DNA of 26,906 bases from Bacteroidota bacterium (GTDB taxonomy: Bacteria > Bacteroidota > Bacteroidia > Chitinophagales > Chitinophagaceae): contig JADJZY010000025.1 of assembly GCA_016715505.1 (NCBI GenBank), positions 1 through 26,906 of the forward strand. The letters are read 5' to 3'. The notes beneath the pieces are model-generated. The model was given only the letters and a program-made list of their open reading frames with translations, did not search any database and had not been told where the DNA came from. Position 1 is the stretch's first letter; every line of letters begins with the position of its first letter. Position numbers and translations under genes: made by a program. Of this stretch, positions 18,055-26,437 are shown one piece after another.

Positions 18055-19428
18055 TCAGGAATACCAATATAGACTTGCGGTATCGTTGGTGCAAAACCAG
18101 ATATTCCCACTTTTGTCTTCATTGATAGAATTGTACCAACTATTGGGTAGGTACTTGTTTGGGATAAATTCTATAGCATTTGATTTAGCATTGTACATAT
18201 TTACTCCCGATCCGGTTCCAATCCAAACATTATTTTCCGCATCGCAGTATAAAGACCGTATGATATTATTATACAATACTTCTTTTTTGCCAGGTAAATT
18301 GCGCCATACTGTATATTGTTGAGTTCTTGGATTATACCTACTCAAGCCATCATGATTACCCATCCAAACATTTAATTGTTGATCGATACAGATGGCTCTT
18401 CCCAATTTGCTGAAATTCAATTGTTCCTCATCCGGAAAAGGTAAAAGATTCTTGAAAAATCGTTGATTCGGTTGAAAGTAACTGATTCCTTCCACATCAC
18501 AGGCTAGCCAAATAATACCTTGTTTATCTTTATAAGCGAAACGATAATTGTTGGTCTTTGGTCCGTTCGTCAACAGCACTCTGCTCTTGTATTGTGTCAA
18601 TAAGCGGGTAGCTGCATTGAAGTAAAATAGCCCGTTGCTTCGGGTGGCAATCCATACGCCATCGTTATTGTCTGTAATCAATCCTACCGCGTTGACAGAA
18701 TCGGAGGTATTGTAAGTCATGATAGGCGAGTTTGTCACCAGAGGATTCAATTGATTTCCTTCTATTTTTATCAATTTTTTAAGATTGGGGTAGAACAGCC
18801 AAAGTTTATTGTCATTGTCGCTTTGAAGGAGATTGATGATTTGATCATTGTGCCCTTCAATTGGTATAACATGGATCTGATGGTTTAAACAATGATAACG
18901 TAGTAAACCTCTATCCGTTGCCAAATAAATGTTTTGTTCAATTTTACATAAACCGAAATAGACAGGATCCATGAAATTTGGATTGTTCCTCGCAACAATG
19001 GATTGCAGGGGTTCTAATTGCTGTCGTTTAAGCTGGTAAGTATAGAGTTTTTTCTTAGTCACAATCAATAACTCCTGCGGGTTGATACTTTCTATCGCTA
19101 GGATATTGATATGCTTGAGGGCGGAAGCATGTTTAAAATAGTTTTTTGAAAAGTCATATTCCATCAGTCCATCTTCAGTTCCAATCCAGAATCGACCATT
19201 GAGATCGCTATGCATACACCTTGGTTGGGAGGGGTTGATGGTGGTGCTATCATTGGGTAGATATACATATCGTTCCACATGAGCCCCGTCGAATCGATTG
19301 AGCGCACCTACAGTTCCAATCCACATATAACCGTATTGATCCTCGGCAATGCATCGAACGATGCCATCATTCAGGCCCCTTGAAATATCCAGTTGTTGAA
19401 TATTCAAATCAGTGAGTTGCGCTTTCAT
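18055..19428 (-). CDS. Propeller sensor histidine kinase, N-terminal half (ligand-sensing propeller)
   Basis: This is the periplasmic half of the same kinase. It has repeated two-component-propeller blades, each around a W-I/L-G/A-T motif: YGYMWIGTVGALNRFDG, LNGRFWIGTEDGLMEYDF, DGVWIATRSNGLFYFN, QGIIWLACDVEGISYF, LNVWMGNHDGLSRYN, ENNVWIGTGSGVNMYN and SGNIWFCTND. With the blades of the next piece this gives the roughly fourteen blades usual for such hybrid-like Bacteroidota sensors. The frame ends at TGA (18055); the continuation reads in another frame and also crosses a TAA near 18012, so there are at least two errors between 17981 and 18080. The start at 19428 looks internal: the residues before and after it (FNPFFSMKAQ) resemble the end of a signal peptide, but no ATG exists further upstream in frame. 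Confidence 0.8.
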   Translation of the reverse strand: MKAQLTDLNIQQLDISRGLNDGIVRCIAEDQYGYMWIGTVGALNRFDGAHVERYVYLPNDSTTINPSQPRCMHSDLNGRFWIGTEDGLMEYDFSKNYFKHASALKHINILAIESINPQELLIVTKKKLYTYQLKRQQLEPLQSIVARNNPNFMDPVYFGLCKIEQNIYLATDRGLLRYHCLNHQIHVIPIEGHNDQIINLLQSDNDNKLWLFYPNLKKLIKIEGNQLNPLVTNSPIMTYNTSDSVNAVGLITDNNDGVWIATRSNGLFYFNAATRLLTQYKSRVLLTNGPKTNNYRFAYKDKQGIIWLACDVEGISYFQPNQRFFKNLLPFPDEEQLNFSKLGRAICIDQQLNVWMGNHDGLSRYNPRTQQYTVWRNLPGKKEVLYNNIIRSLYCDAENNVWIGTGSGVNMYNAKSNAIEFIPNKYLPNSWYNSINEDKSGNIWFCTNDTASLYWYS

Positions 19429-19459
19429 GCTGAAGAAGGGATTAAAAATTGACTCTAAA

Positions 19460-19774
19460 TTAATGGACGAAAACCAACTTCGTATTATTCGGCATATATT
19501 TTATTCGAATCATTTTTCCATTTTCCGGTAAATCTTTAATGTTCAGGAGGGCTTTGGTCTGAATGTATTCAAATCTGTTTTCAGGCGTCTTGATTTTTAG
19601 GTAAAGTCTGACAGGAAATAATTGACCGATTTTATCTTCTTCTATCGTTCTACTCATCACTTCAGCGGTTGTTTGGATGCCTTCTTGAAACACTTTACGG
19701 TGTTGGTTCAGTAACTTCTTTCGCCTGATGAGCGGATGGTTTTTGATTATAAGGCGATAAAGTAATTTCATCAT
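19460..19774 (-). CDS. Small protein of 104 residues, resembles DUF3592-like folds
   Basis: I do not firmly recognise this protein. It begins MMKLLYRLIIKNHPLIRRKK, a short hydrophobic and strongly basic N-terminus without a classical signal peptide. It then has a beta-rich part: GIQTTAEVMSRTIEED, FPVRLYLKIKTPENRFEY, then LPENGKMIRIKYMPNNTKLVFV. The order (G-x-x-A-x-V, a strand with polar substitution, then G-K-x-I-x-I-x-Y-x-P) is like DUF3592 and related small beta-barrel domains; this is a resemblance by eye only. It is the first gene of the probable minus-strand operon: 31 bases separate its stop from the kinase start. Its frame is intact, unlike most of the window. Confidence 0.7.
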   Translation of the reverse strand: MMKLLYRLIIKNHPLIRRKKLLNQHRKVFQEGIQTTAEVMSRTIEEDKIGQLFPVRLYLKIKTPENRFEYIQTKALLNIKDLPENGKMIRIKYMPNNTKLVFVH

Positions 19775-20109
19775 GATTGTAGAGATAAATAGTTACGAAT
19801 ATGGTTTAGGATCAATCATTTGGCAAATAAAACAAGCTGAAGCACTTATTTCAAATATTGAAGCGTAGTGGAAATCATTTAAAGCGTTTGGATAAAATCA
19901 ACGAACTCCTTGTAATTGCATCAATCGATCAACTACTCATGTTCACTCGGCACTCTTCTCAATTTAACCGATATAATTTTGTTCAAATAGGGCTAAACGG
20001 TTTAATCAAATTAAACATCGCTTCAATTGATTTTGTATCCGCTTCGAGTGAATATTCTTTTTAAAGCAATTTGAGAGGAGAATTTTGGGCGTAATCAAAA
20101 AATAAAACA
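19775..20109. other. Divergent intergenic region between regulator operon and secreted cassette
   Basis: The 335 bases separate the minus-strand regulator operon from the plus-strand cassette and must hold promoters for both. An open frame from a TTG at 19858 to 20064 has no recognisable features and I treat it as chance. No paired LytTR-type direct repeat could be recognised by eye. Confidence 0.5.
20032..20060 (+). promoter_or_regulatory. Possible Bacteroidota-type promoter for the first C1q-like gene
   Basis: TTTG at 20032-20035 and TATTCTTT at 20053-20060, 17 bases apart, approximate the Bacteroidota primary sigma consensus (TTTG, then TAnnTTTG). The -7 element has two mismatches, and the site lies about 50 bases before the start codon. 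Confidence 0.3.
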
Positions 20110-21389
20110 ATGTACAAACTCAAATTACTCATCATCTTTTCAATTACATTTTTGCTAATCGGGCCGTCAAGTTTCGCGCAGGTGCCGAATTTGTTAAACT
20201 ATCAAGGTGTGGCTTTAAACTATACCGGACAGCCCATTGCAAATTCGAACATTAATATTCGGGTTCAGTTTAACGTTCTCAGTGGTCCTGTATTGTATCA
20301 GGAAAACCGAATAGTCACAACAGACAATCAGGGGCATTTTGCATTTCAAATCGGCAATGCAGGAGCTACAAATATCTTTGGTTCCATCAATAATATTACT
20401 TGGGGTACATCCGGACTTGGAATGAGTGTTTTTATGGATCCTACAGGCGGAAGCAACTTGACACTTATGGGTACGGACACTTTGGCCACTGTACCGCATA
20501 GCTTTTCGGCTAAGGAGGCCACCTATGCTGACACTTTAATACTTCCTTATCAAAGAGATGATAATAGTGTCAATTCATTTGTTGTAAATAATGATAATAC
20601 TTCAACTTTCTCGAATGCCATTGTTGGACGTACATTTGGTGGCAATACAAATAATGTAGGTGTATTGGGTGAGGTAGGGTTAACCACTACAAATGGTACA
20701 GGGGTTCGCGGTCGTTCCTATACTAGCGGAAGCATAGCAGTAGAGGGATTAGTAATAGTGGTACAGGGTTAGGGGCCAAATCGGGTAGTACAGGCACCGC
20801 ATTGATTGCAGAAAACACAAATACTACCGGCAAAGCTTTAGATGTAAACGGGAATGTAAAAATAGCAGGTGGTAATACCAGTCCTGGTGCAGGTAAAATT
20901 TTAACCAGTGACGCCAGTGGAAATGCAAGCTGGCAGGCTCCGCATAAGATCGCTTTTAAAGCAAATTCTAGTGGCTCACAAAATATTGCATTTAATTCGT
21001 GGGTAACGCCAGCCACATCCGAAACGCTGGATTTAGGGGGAAATTATAATCCAAATACTGCTGCTAATGATCCAAATACATTTATAGCGCCTGTATCAGG
21101 ATACTATAGTTTATCCGCCTATGCCTATATTTTTTATAATTCCAATGTGTATAATATAACCGATTTGCAATTCAGATACACAATTAATGGGATACCAACA
21201 ACGAATAGATTTTGTGGTGCCGCAAAAATATTCTCAGGGTTTAGTGGTAATTCAGGTCAAACATCAGAATTATTTCATCTGAATGCAGGAGATAAATTAA
21301 AGTTCCAACTTTTTCAAACTAATGGAGGGAGTGATCCCGTTCAACTTTCCGCATTAGAATGTTGGGGTATTCTTGAATTTGCCGATTAA
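20110..21389 (+). CDS. Secreted C1q-like protein, copy 1 (one frame break near 20746)
   Basis: The first piece (20110-20772) starts with a signal peptide (LLIIFSITFLLIGPSSFAQ). Next is a domain common in Bacteroidota surface proteins, PNLLNYQGVALNYTGQPI to TLATVPHSFSAKEA. A stalk-like middle follows, with GRTFGGNTNNVGVLGEVGL, GTGVRGRSYTSGSIAVEG and GKALDVNGNVKI, resembling the ends of tail-fibre-like proteins. The second piece (coding from about 20750 to 21389) ends in a C1q/TNF-like jelly-roll (NTFIAPVSGYYSLSAYA, LNAGDKLKFQLFQTN, LECWGILEF). The break is one missing G in the run at 20745-20747; the paralogue at 23113 reads on as EGISNSG. The likely role is a trimeric secreted or surface binding protein. 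No T9SS domain is present at its own C-terminus. A 23-base gap to the next gene suggests co-transcription. Confidence 0.85.
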
Positions 21390-21412
21390 TAATAAAGTAA
21401 AAACTAAAAAAC

Positions 21413-22184
21413 ATGAAAATCGCATTAATCATAACAAACATAATCCTTGTGAGTTTAACCTTCTCATCACAAGCACAAAGCATCCAAAAACAAATATTGA
21501 GCAATGGAGGAAGAAAAATGAACGGCGGTGGTGTCACCCTAAATTACACCTTGGGTGAGATGTCTGTATCCAGGCACAATAACGTAGCAGCCAGCATCGC
21601 ACAGGGTTTCCAGCCATATTATTTGATCATCAACACCCCTTTGCCAGTTTCCTGGAAAAGTTTTGAGGCTCGCAGAATCAATGAACAACAAGCCGACTTA
21701 TTATGGGTTCTTTCTTCAGAAAAAAATTGCAAAGGTTTTCATATTGAAAAGATGCAAGAAGGTGAAAAGGAATTTACAACCATTGCCTTCATTGATACCA
21801 AAGCGGAAAATGGAATAAGCGATTTAGAAACCAATTATACATTCAACGATAATCGTTTCAATAATACAAGAACCTTGTATCGTATCAGGCAGGAAGATTT
21901 GGATGGAAAAATTACCTATAGCGAAACCCGGTTAGTTTTAGGTTCAGGTCGAAATGATGTAAAAATGGAAATATGGCCTATACCGGCTTATACAAGCATC
22001 AACATTCTGCTGAATGGCTTAGGTAAAAATTCGAATGTACTCATACTCGACATAAATGGAAAGTGGTTAAGCGGCTCCAATACAAAACCAAAACAAAATA
22101 GAGGTAAATGGTTTGGCTAGTGGTATGTATATCGTTCAACTGGAGGATAATAAGTCCATATCGCAAAAGATAATTGTTCAATAG
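21413..22184 (+). CDS. Small T9SS-secreted protein, copy 1 (frame break near 22070)
   Basis: A signal peptide (IALIITNIILVSLTFSSQAQ) is followed by the common Bacteroidota N-terminal motif NGGGVTLNYTLGEMSVSR and IAQGFQPYY. A beta-sandwich domain follows (LPVSWKSFEARRINEQQADL, GFHIEKMQ, YTFNDNR, RTLYRIRQEDLDGKITYSE), a fibronectin-like arrangement that normally precedes a sorting domain. The apparent stop at 22120 is false: in another frame the sequence reads NKIEVNGLASGMYIVQLEDN and then KIIVQ with TAG at 22182-22184. That is the canonical end of a type A T9SS C-terminal domain, so the complete protein is about 256 residues. The indel lies around 22060-22095, amid A-rich tracts. Confidence 0.85.
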
Positions 22185-22497
22185 GCCTCTTGTCAATTAG
22201 GCTAAAAGCTATTCCTTATGGAGATCGTTATTAGTCAAAATGAAACACTTGGGGTTATTCAATTTTCGAATTTACAAAATGCTGCATTCAATGAAGTCGT
22301 CTTTAAACAAGGGCTTTTTATGGGGCTCATTTCGAAATAGAATGACATGCAACAAAAAGTCAAACGCCTGATTATCACGAAAGAAACGACTCCGTTATTT
22401 TTTAATCCGTTTCACTTGAATAAAATTGATCAGTGTCTGACGGATATTCAACTTTAAAGCAGAATAAAAAAAATTAATCGCATTATAAAATTTAAAA
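22185..22497 (+). other. Gap between the two cassette copies, with a possible interrupted small reading frame
   Basis: No known gene was recognised in these 313 bases. One frame is open from ATG at 22218 to TAA at 22457 except for a single TAG at 22338-22340. It would encode MEIVISQNETLGVIQFSN and, after the TAG, a piece starting MQQKVKRLIITKETTPLF. No terminator was evident. The last 40 bases are a strongly A-rich leader to the next ATG. Confidence 0.3.
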
Positions 22498-23780
22498 ATG
22501 AACAAAATAAAATTCATAATCATCCTGGCATTGGCCCACATGCTGTTTGGAACATCAGCCTTCGCACAAATACCCAATCTGATCAACTACCAGGAGTTGC
22601 CCTAAACTCAGGGGGTTCTCCAATCACAAATTCGAACATTAGTGTTCGTGTGCAATTTCATAGGGGATTTCACTACTATATACTGAAGATAGAATTGTTC
22701 CAACGGATAACTATGGACACTTTGCATTTCAAATAGGTAGTTCTGGAGCCTACAATGTTTTGGGAATTGTAGATAATTTAAGTTCTCAAAATCCTGGGGC
22801 AAAAAGCATGACCGTTTACATGGATCCCAATGGAGGAAACAATTTCACCCTCATGGGAACCGATACTCTGGCAACGGTACCACATAGTTATTTGTCTAAA
22901 TCCGCAATATATGCAGATACCTTGCTTCTTCCATATCAAAGAGATAATTCCAGTGCCAATTCTTTGGTTATCAACAACAACAATACCTCAACCAATTCCA
23001 ATGCAATTATCGGCAGAACCTTTGGCGGAAATACGAATAACGTAGGCGTATTGGGTGAAGTAGGTTTGATAGCTCCAAATGGAACTGGTGTACGTGGCAG
23101 ATCCTACACAAGTGGCAGTATAGCTGTCGAAGGTATTAGCAATAGTGGTACCGCTGTAAGGGCAAAATCATCCAGTACAGGCACCGCACTCATTGCTGAG
23201 AATACAAGTCCTACCGGTAAGGCATTGGATGTAAACGGCAACGTAAAATTGCTGGAGGAATACCAATCCAAGCAATGGAGCACTTACCAGTGATGCTAGT
23301 GGAAATGCAACTTGGAAGGCCCCGCTTAAAGTTGCTTTTGAAGCCAGAACCACATCTTGGACAAATTTTATAGTACCAGAATCAACCTGGTATGATATGC
23401 AACTCGATTATGAAGTATTTGATGATGGCAATGTCATTAATCCTTCCGGAGCAGCAACGGACCCTGCAACGTTTACTGCACCCGTTGATGGAGTCTATAA
23501 TATTTCTGCATTCACAGAGATTTCTATTTCTTCTACGGTAAATAATTTGGAAGATTTTGAAATGGCTTTATACAAAAATGGTTCATTGTATATAAAGTAT
23601 AAGTGTACTGCTTTTAAAACAGAGGCTTTTAGAAGCAATGGTTCCATTTCATTCAATAATACACTTAAACTAAATGCAGGGGATAAATTAAAAGTGAAAC
23701 TATGGCAGACAAATACAGGTTCACTATTGGGTCAACTTCAAAGTACATATTTTACAGGTCATTTAGTATATGCGTATTAA
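22498..23780 (+). CDS. Secreted C1q-like protein, copy 2 (four frame breaks)
   Basis: This is a paralogue of the protein at 20110-21389 with the same domain order. ATG 22498 opens a signal peptide (FIIILALAHMLFGTSAFAQ) and the NLINYQGVAL domain. The large middle piece 22760-23293 contains GRTFGGNTNNVGVLGEVGL and GTGVRGRSYTSGSIAVEG almost unchanged. The C1q-like end (FTAPVDGVYNISAFTEI, LNAGDKLKVKLWQTN, YFTGHLVYAY) lies in 23262-23780. Comparison with copy 1 places the breaks: one G missing at 22593 (false stop at 22605), one base missing at about 22662-22670, one A at 23245-23248 and one A at 23259. The four single losses account exactly for the frame changes. The C1q-like half has diverged more from copy 1 than the stalk has. 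Confidence 0.8.
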
Positions 23781-24013
23781 ACATGGGCAACCTTGAAAAG
23801 GAGATAAAATAAATCATTTATAAATTCAACTATACTCGTTTCAATAACATCAGAATCAAGTATTGTATTAGGCAGGAAGTTATGAGTGGAAAGCGATAAA
23901 AAGGATTCCTGTTCAAAATCAGAGAAAGCACTTTGAATGGATTGCCGGGTAGCTTGTATATCGTAGAGCATGAAGACAATCAGTCATTTTATCAAAAAAT
24001 AATTGTTCAATAG
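23781..24013 (+). pseudogene. Deleted remnant of the second T9SS protein gene
   Basis: The sequence directly after copy 2 of the C1q-like gene aligns with parts of the T9SS protein at 21413-22184. About 23816-23890 encodes YTRFNNIRIKYCIRQE, matching NDNRFNNTRTLYRIRQED. About 23935-24013 encodes NGLPGSLYIVEHEDN and then QKIIVQ, matching NGLASGMYIVQLEDN and KIIVQ, with the stop at the same place. The distance from the first match to the stop is about 197 bases against about 350 in copy 1, and the N-terminal two thirds are missing. It therefore has at least two large deletions plus frame changes. No usable start or signal peptide remains. Confidence 0.7.
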
Positions 24014-24034
24014 AACTCCTCATCAAATCACCCC

Positions 24035-24063
24035 AAAAAGCCATCTCGAATAGGTGGCTTTTT
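24035..24063 (+). terminator. Rho-independent terminator after the cassette
   Basis: AAAAAGCCATCT (24035-24046) pairs with AGGTGGCTTTTT (24052-24063) around a 5-base loop, with one G-U pair, and a T run ends it. The stem resembles that of the terminator at 15098-15129. Confidence 0.85.
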
Positions 24064-24196
24064 ATTTGAAATTCTATTCAGGTAAATGCTTTCGGCCTCT
24101 TATCTAAAATTTTTATGTCAAAATAAAAATGGCAACGCTTCAAATTAAAAAGAATACACTCCATGACTTGATTTCCCCTGCTTGCCGGAATAAATT

Positions 24197-24226
24197 TTTG
24201 AGCTGCTTGTTCAGATTGAATCTTTG
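24197..24226 (+). promoter_or_regulatory. Bacteroidota-type promoter candidate
   Basis: TTTG (24197-24200), 18 bases, then AATCTTTG (24219-24226) gives a match of 7 of 8 to TAnnTTTG counting the free positions. It lies about 30 bases before the ATG at 24257 and after the terminator, as expected for the first gene of a new unit. Confidence 0.45.
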
Positions 24227-24256
24227 TATCAGAAAATTATAAAATCTAAATTAAAA

Positions 24257-25210
24257 ATGAAAAAAATGAAATTCCTTGTACGTTGTTCTTAGCAATTCTA
24301 CTATTTGGAAATTTATCCAAGGCGCAAACAATTTTACCGGCGGAACGGCTTGCAGCATATTGGCGGAATATTGGTTTGTCGGCCTGGGACTCAAAAAAAA
24401 TATCGTTGCAGTTATAATTCCACGGGTTTTGTCGAATCCACGCGTTTATAATAGTATCTGGCAAAAGGCTCAGGTTTCAAACTATACCTATAATTCTGTT
24501 GGTCAACTGTCAGTCGTGGTAGATTCAACCTTAATTTGTAGCCGTTCAACAGGCCAAATTGCGAATTTGTGTCGGGCGCTCTTCACCGATTGTTGATGAA
24601 AATTGATTCAGGATTTTATCAATGGCGCATGGGTCAATCGAGTGAAGGAAATAAATACCTATAACACGCAGAACTTATTGGAATCAGAGGAGAATATAGT
24701 CTGGATAGCTTCCTCCAATCAATGGCGGCAGGCCCAAATGTATTCCTATGGATATAATGCATCGAATCTCTGACAGTTATACTTATGGTTTATTTGATCC
24801 ATCAATAATTCTTTCGTAACTCGAGACCCCAAAAATAACGGGGGGGGTTGGGGGAAAGGGGTCTTATGGCTTTTCGTGGCAAAACTGGAGAGGGTCGGCG
24901 GATATACCAAACGTTACCGGGATATCCCCTGGCGAAATTCAAGAGCCTATGATAATTGGTTCATAGTGTACCTTTAAGTGTTGACGAATTACAAGTATCT
25001 AATTTGGAAGTATTCCCAAATCCAAGTTCAAATCAAATCGTATATGTTCGCACGGATAAAAGCTGTTTCTATCAGTTATATGATATTTCGGGAAATCAAC
25101 TTCAAAGTGGTTATCTGCACGCTGGAGTGAATCAACTTTCGATTCGTCAGGCTCCCGGATATTACTTCCTGAAAGTTGACCATAAAGTCACTAAAGTTAT
25201 TTTGCAATAA
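24257..25210 (+). pseudogene. T9SS-secreted protein with YTYN-type repeats, frame broken many times
   Basis: ATG 24257 begins a signal peptide that becomes clear if one T is restored at about 24288: MKKMKFLVRCS, then LAILLFGNLSKAQ. The mature part starts TILPAERLAAYWRNIGLSAW. Later pieces show the Bacteroidota repeat in which YTYN-x-x-GQL alternates with W-containing strands: VSNYTYNSVGQLSVVVDST, GAWVNRVKEINTYNTQNLLE, WRQAQMYSYGYNASNL. Residues from 24956 to 25210 are a type A T9SS sorting domain (LEVFPNPSSNQIVYV, YDISGNQLQSG, APGYYFLKVDHKVTKVILQ). The frame changes at least five times, and a strange G-rich stretch lies at 24840-24861. Whether it is a true pseudogene or only badly sequenced cannot be told here. 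It is convergent with murF-alr, 30 bases away. Confidence 0.65.
24840..24861 (+). other. G-rich low-complexity tract within the broken T9SS gene
   Basis: A run of eight G, then TT, five G, AAA and four G stands in an otherwise AT-rich region. It is flanked by AGACCCC (24824-24830) and GGGGTCT (24858-24864), which can pair. It could form a G-quadruplex or reflect corrupted sequence. Confidence 0.5.
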
Positions 25211-25240
25211 TACTACTGTCCGGAGACAAGTAATCTTCCT

Positions 25241-26437
25241 CTACTCCTCGATATAAATCCGCTTCACCCTTTGCGAAATACCCGTAAGTATTTCATAGGG
25301 TATGGTATCGGCCCATTTGGCCAATTGAGTAACCGGTAGTTCTTTTCCAAATACCAATACTTCATCGCCTTCCTGAGCATCCGGAATATCGGTGATATCT
25401 AACATACACATATCCATACAAACATTTCCTACGATGGGTACTGCTTGCCCCCTGAGTATCATGTATCCTTTTCCATTTCCAAGGCGTCGCGAGATACCAT
25501 CGGCATAACCTATACACACAGTGCCTATTATAGTGTCGCGCGATAAAATTCCTTTACGGTTATATCCAACTGTTTCGGTGAAGGGTACTTTTTTGATTTG
25601 TGCAATAGAGGTTTTAAGCCTACTCACATTTAATAATTGTTTCTGAATGGTTGCACTGCCATCAATGCCATATAAACCCAAGCCCAGTCGAACCATATCG
25701 AAATGTAATTCCGGATGTCTGGCAATAGCCGACGAATTACAAAGATGTCGGATAAATCCATATCCAAGTCCTTCTTCTAACTGTTGGCTCAATTGCCTGA
25801 ATTGTGCATCTTGTTGTGCAGTAAATGCATCCAGTTCGGGTTCTTCACTGCCGGATAAATGAGAGAATACAGAAACCACCCGAAGTTCAGGATTCGACTT
25901 GAGTTGTTCAATCAGGGCTGGCATATCACTGGCATCAAATCCCAAGCGATGCATACCGGTATCTAATTTAATATGTATCGGATAAGCCAGTACTTCAGCT
26001 TCTTTAGCGGCTATCAACATGTTTTCCAGGGTTCTGAAATTATAGATTTCAGGTTCCAGCTTCCATTCAATGATTGAGGGGAAAGAATGATCATCCGCAT
26101 TCATGACCATCATGGGTAAGTCGATTTTATTCTTGCGTAAAGCAATGCCTTCGTCGGTATATGCAACGGCTAAATAAGACACTCCTTCGAATTGTAATTT
26201 ATTCGCTACCTCAAAACTGCCGCTACCATAGGAGAGTGCCTTCACCATAGCCATAACTTTCGTACGTGGTTTGAGTAAAGACTGATATGTTTTTAAATTG
26301 TGTACCAGGGCATTCAAGTTGATTTCTAAAACCGTTTGATGGATTCTTTCTTCCAGTCGTTTCGCGATTTTTTCAAATTCGAATTTCCGGGCTCCCTTGA
26401 TGAGGATAGATTCATTGCTAAAAGTGGAACTATCCAT
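25241..26437 (-). CDS. alr: Alanine racemase half of the MurF-Alr fusion
   Basis: This is a PLP-dependent alanine racemase that makes D-alanine for peptidoglycan in the cytoplasm. The PLP lysine is K66 in VMAMVKALSYGSG. HIKLDTGMHRLGF, then FSHLSGSEEPELDAFTAQQ, CNSSAI and MVRLGLGLYGI follow in normal order. The second catalytic region is ETVGYNRKGILSRDT with IGTVCIGYADGISRRLGNG, and VGNVCMDMCMLDI closes the active site. Length and order are complete for the racemase. In Bacteroidota, racemase and MurF are commonly one polypeptide. Consistent with this, the frame is open upstream of the ATG to about 26484 (LESTFFKSTAEFLESMDS) and connects with MurF after two frame breaks. The ATG at 26437 is therefore probably not a true start. 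Confidence 0.92.
   Translation of the reverse strand: MDSSTFSNESILIKGARKFEFEKIAKRLEERIHQTVLEINLNALVHNLKTYQSLLKPRTKVMAMVKALSYGSGSFEVANKLQFEGVSYLAVAYTDEGIALRKNKIDLPMMVMNADDHSFPSIIEWKLEPEIYNFRTLENMLIAAKEAEVLAYPIHIKLDTGMHRLGFDASDMPALIEQLKSNPELRVVSVFSHLSGSEEPELDAFTAQQDAQFRQLSQQLEEGLGYGFIRHLCNSSAIARHPELHFDMVRLGLGLYGIDGSATIQKQLLNVSRLKTSIAQIKKVPFTETVGYNRKGILSRDTIIGTVCIGYADGISRRLGNGKGYMILRGQAVPIVGNVCMDMCMLDITDIPDAQEGDEVLVFGKELPVTQLAKWADTIPYEILTGISQRVKRIYIEE

Noticed and set aside
19858..20064. 68-codon open frame from a TTG in the divergent gap
   Set aside because: It has a weak start and no recognisable features, and it overlaps the likely promoter of the cassette.
20600..21389. Phage tail-fibre genes, suggested by the stalk-like repeats
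   Set aside because: The proteins have Sec signal peptides and C1q-like ends and lie beside T9SS proteins, with no phage structural or packaging genes nearby.
24129..24242. 37-codon open frame between the terminator and the broken T9SS gene
   Set aside because: It overlaps the promoter candidate and is short enough to be chance.
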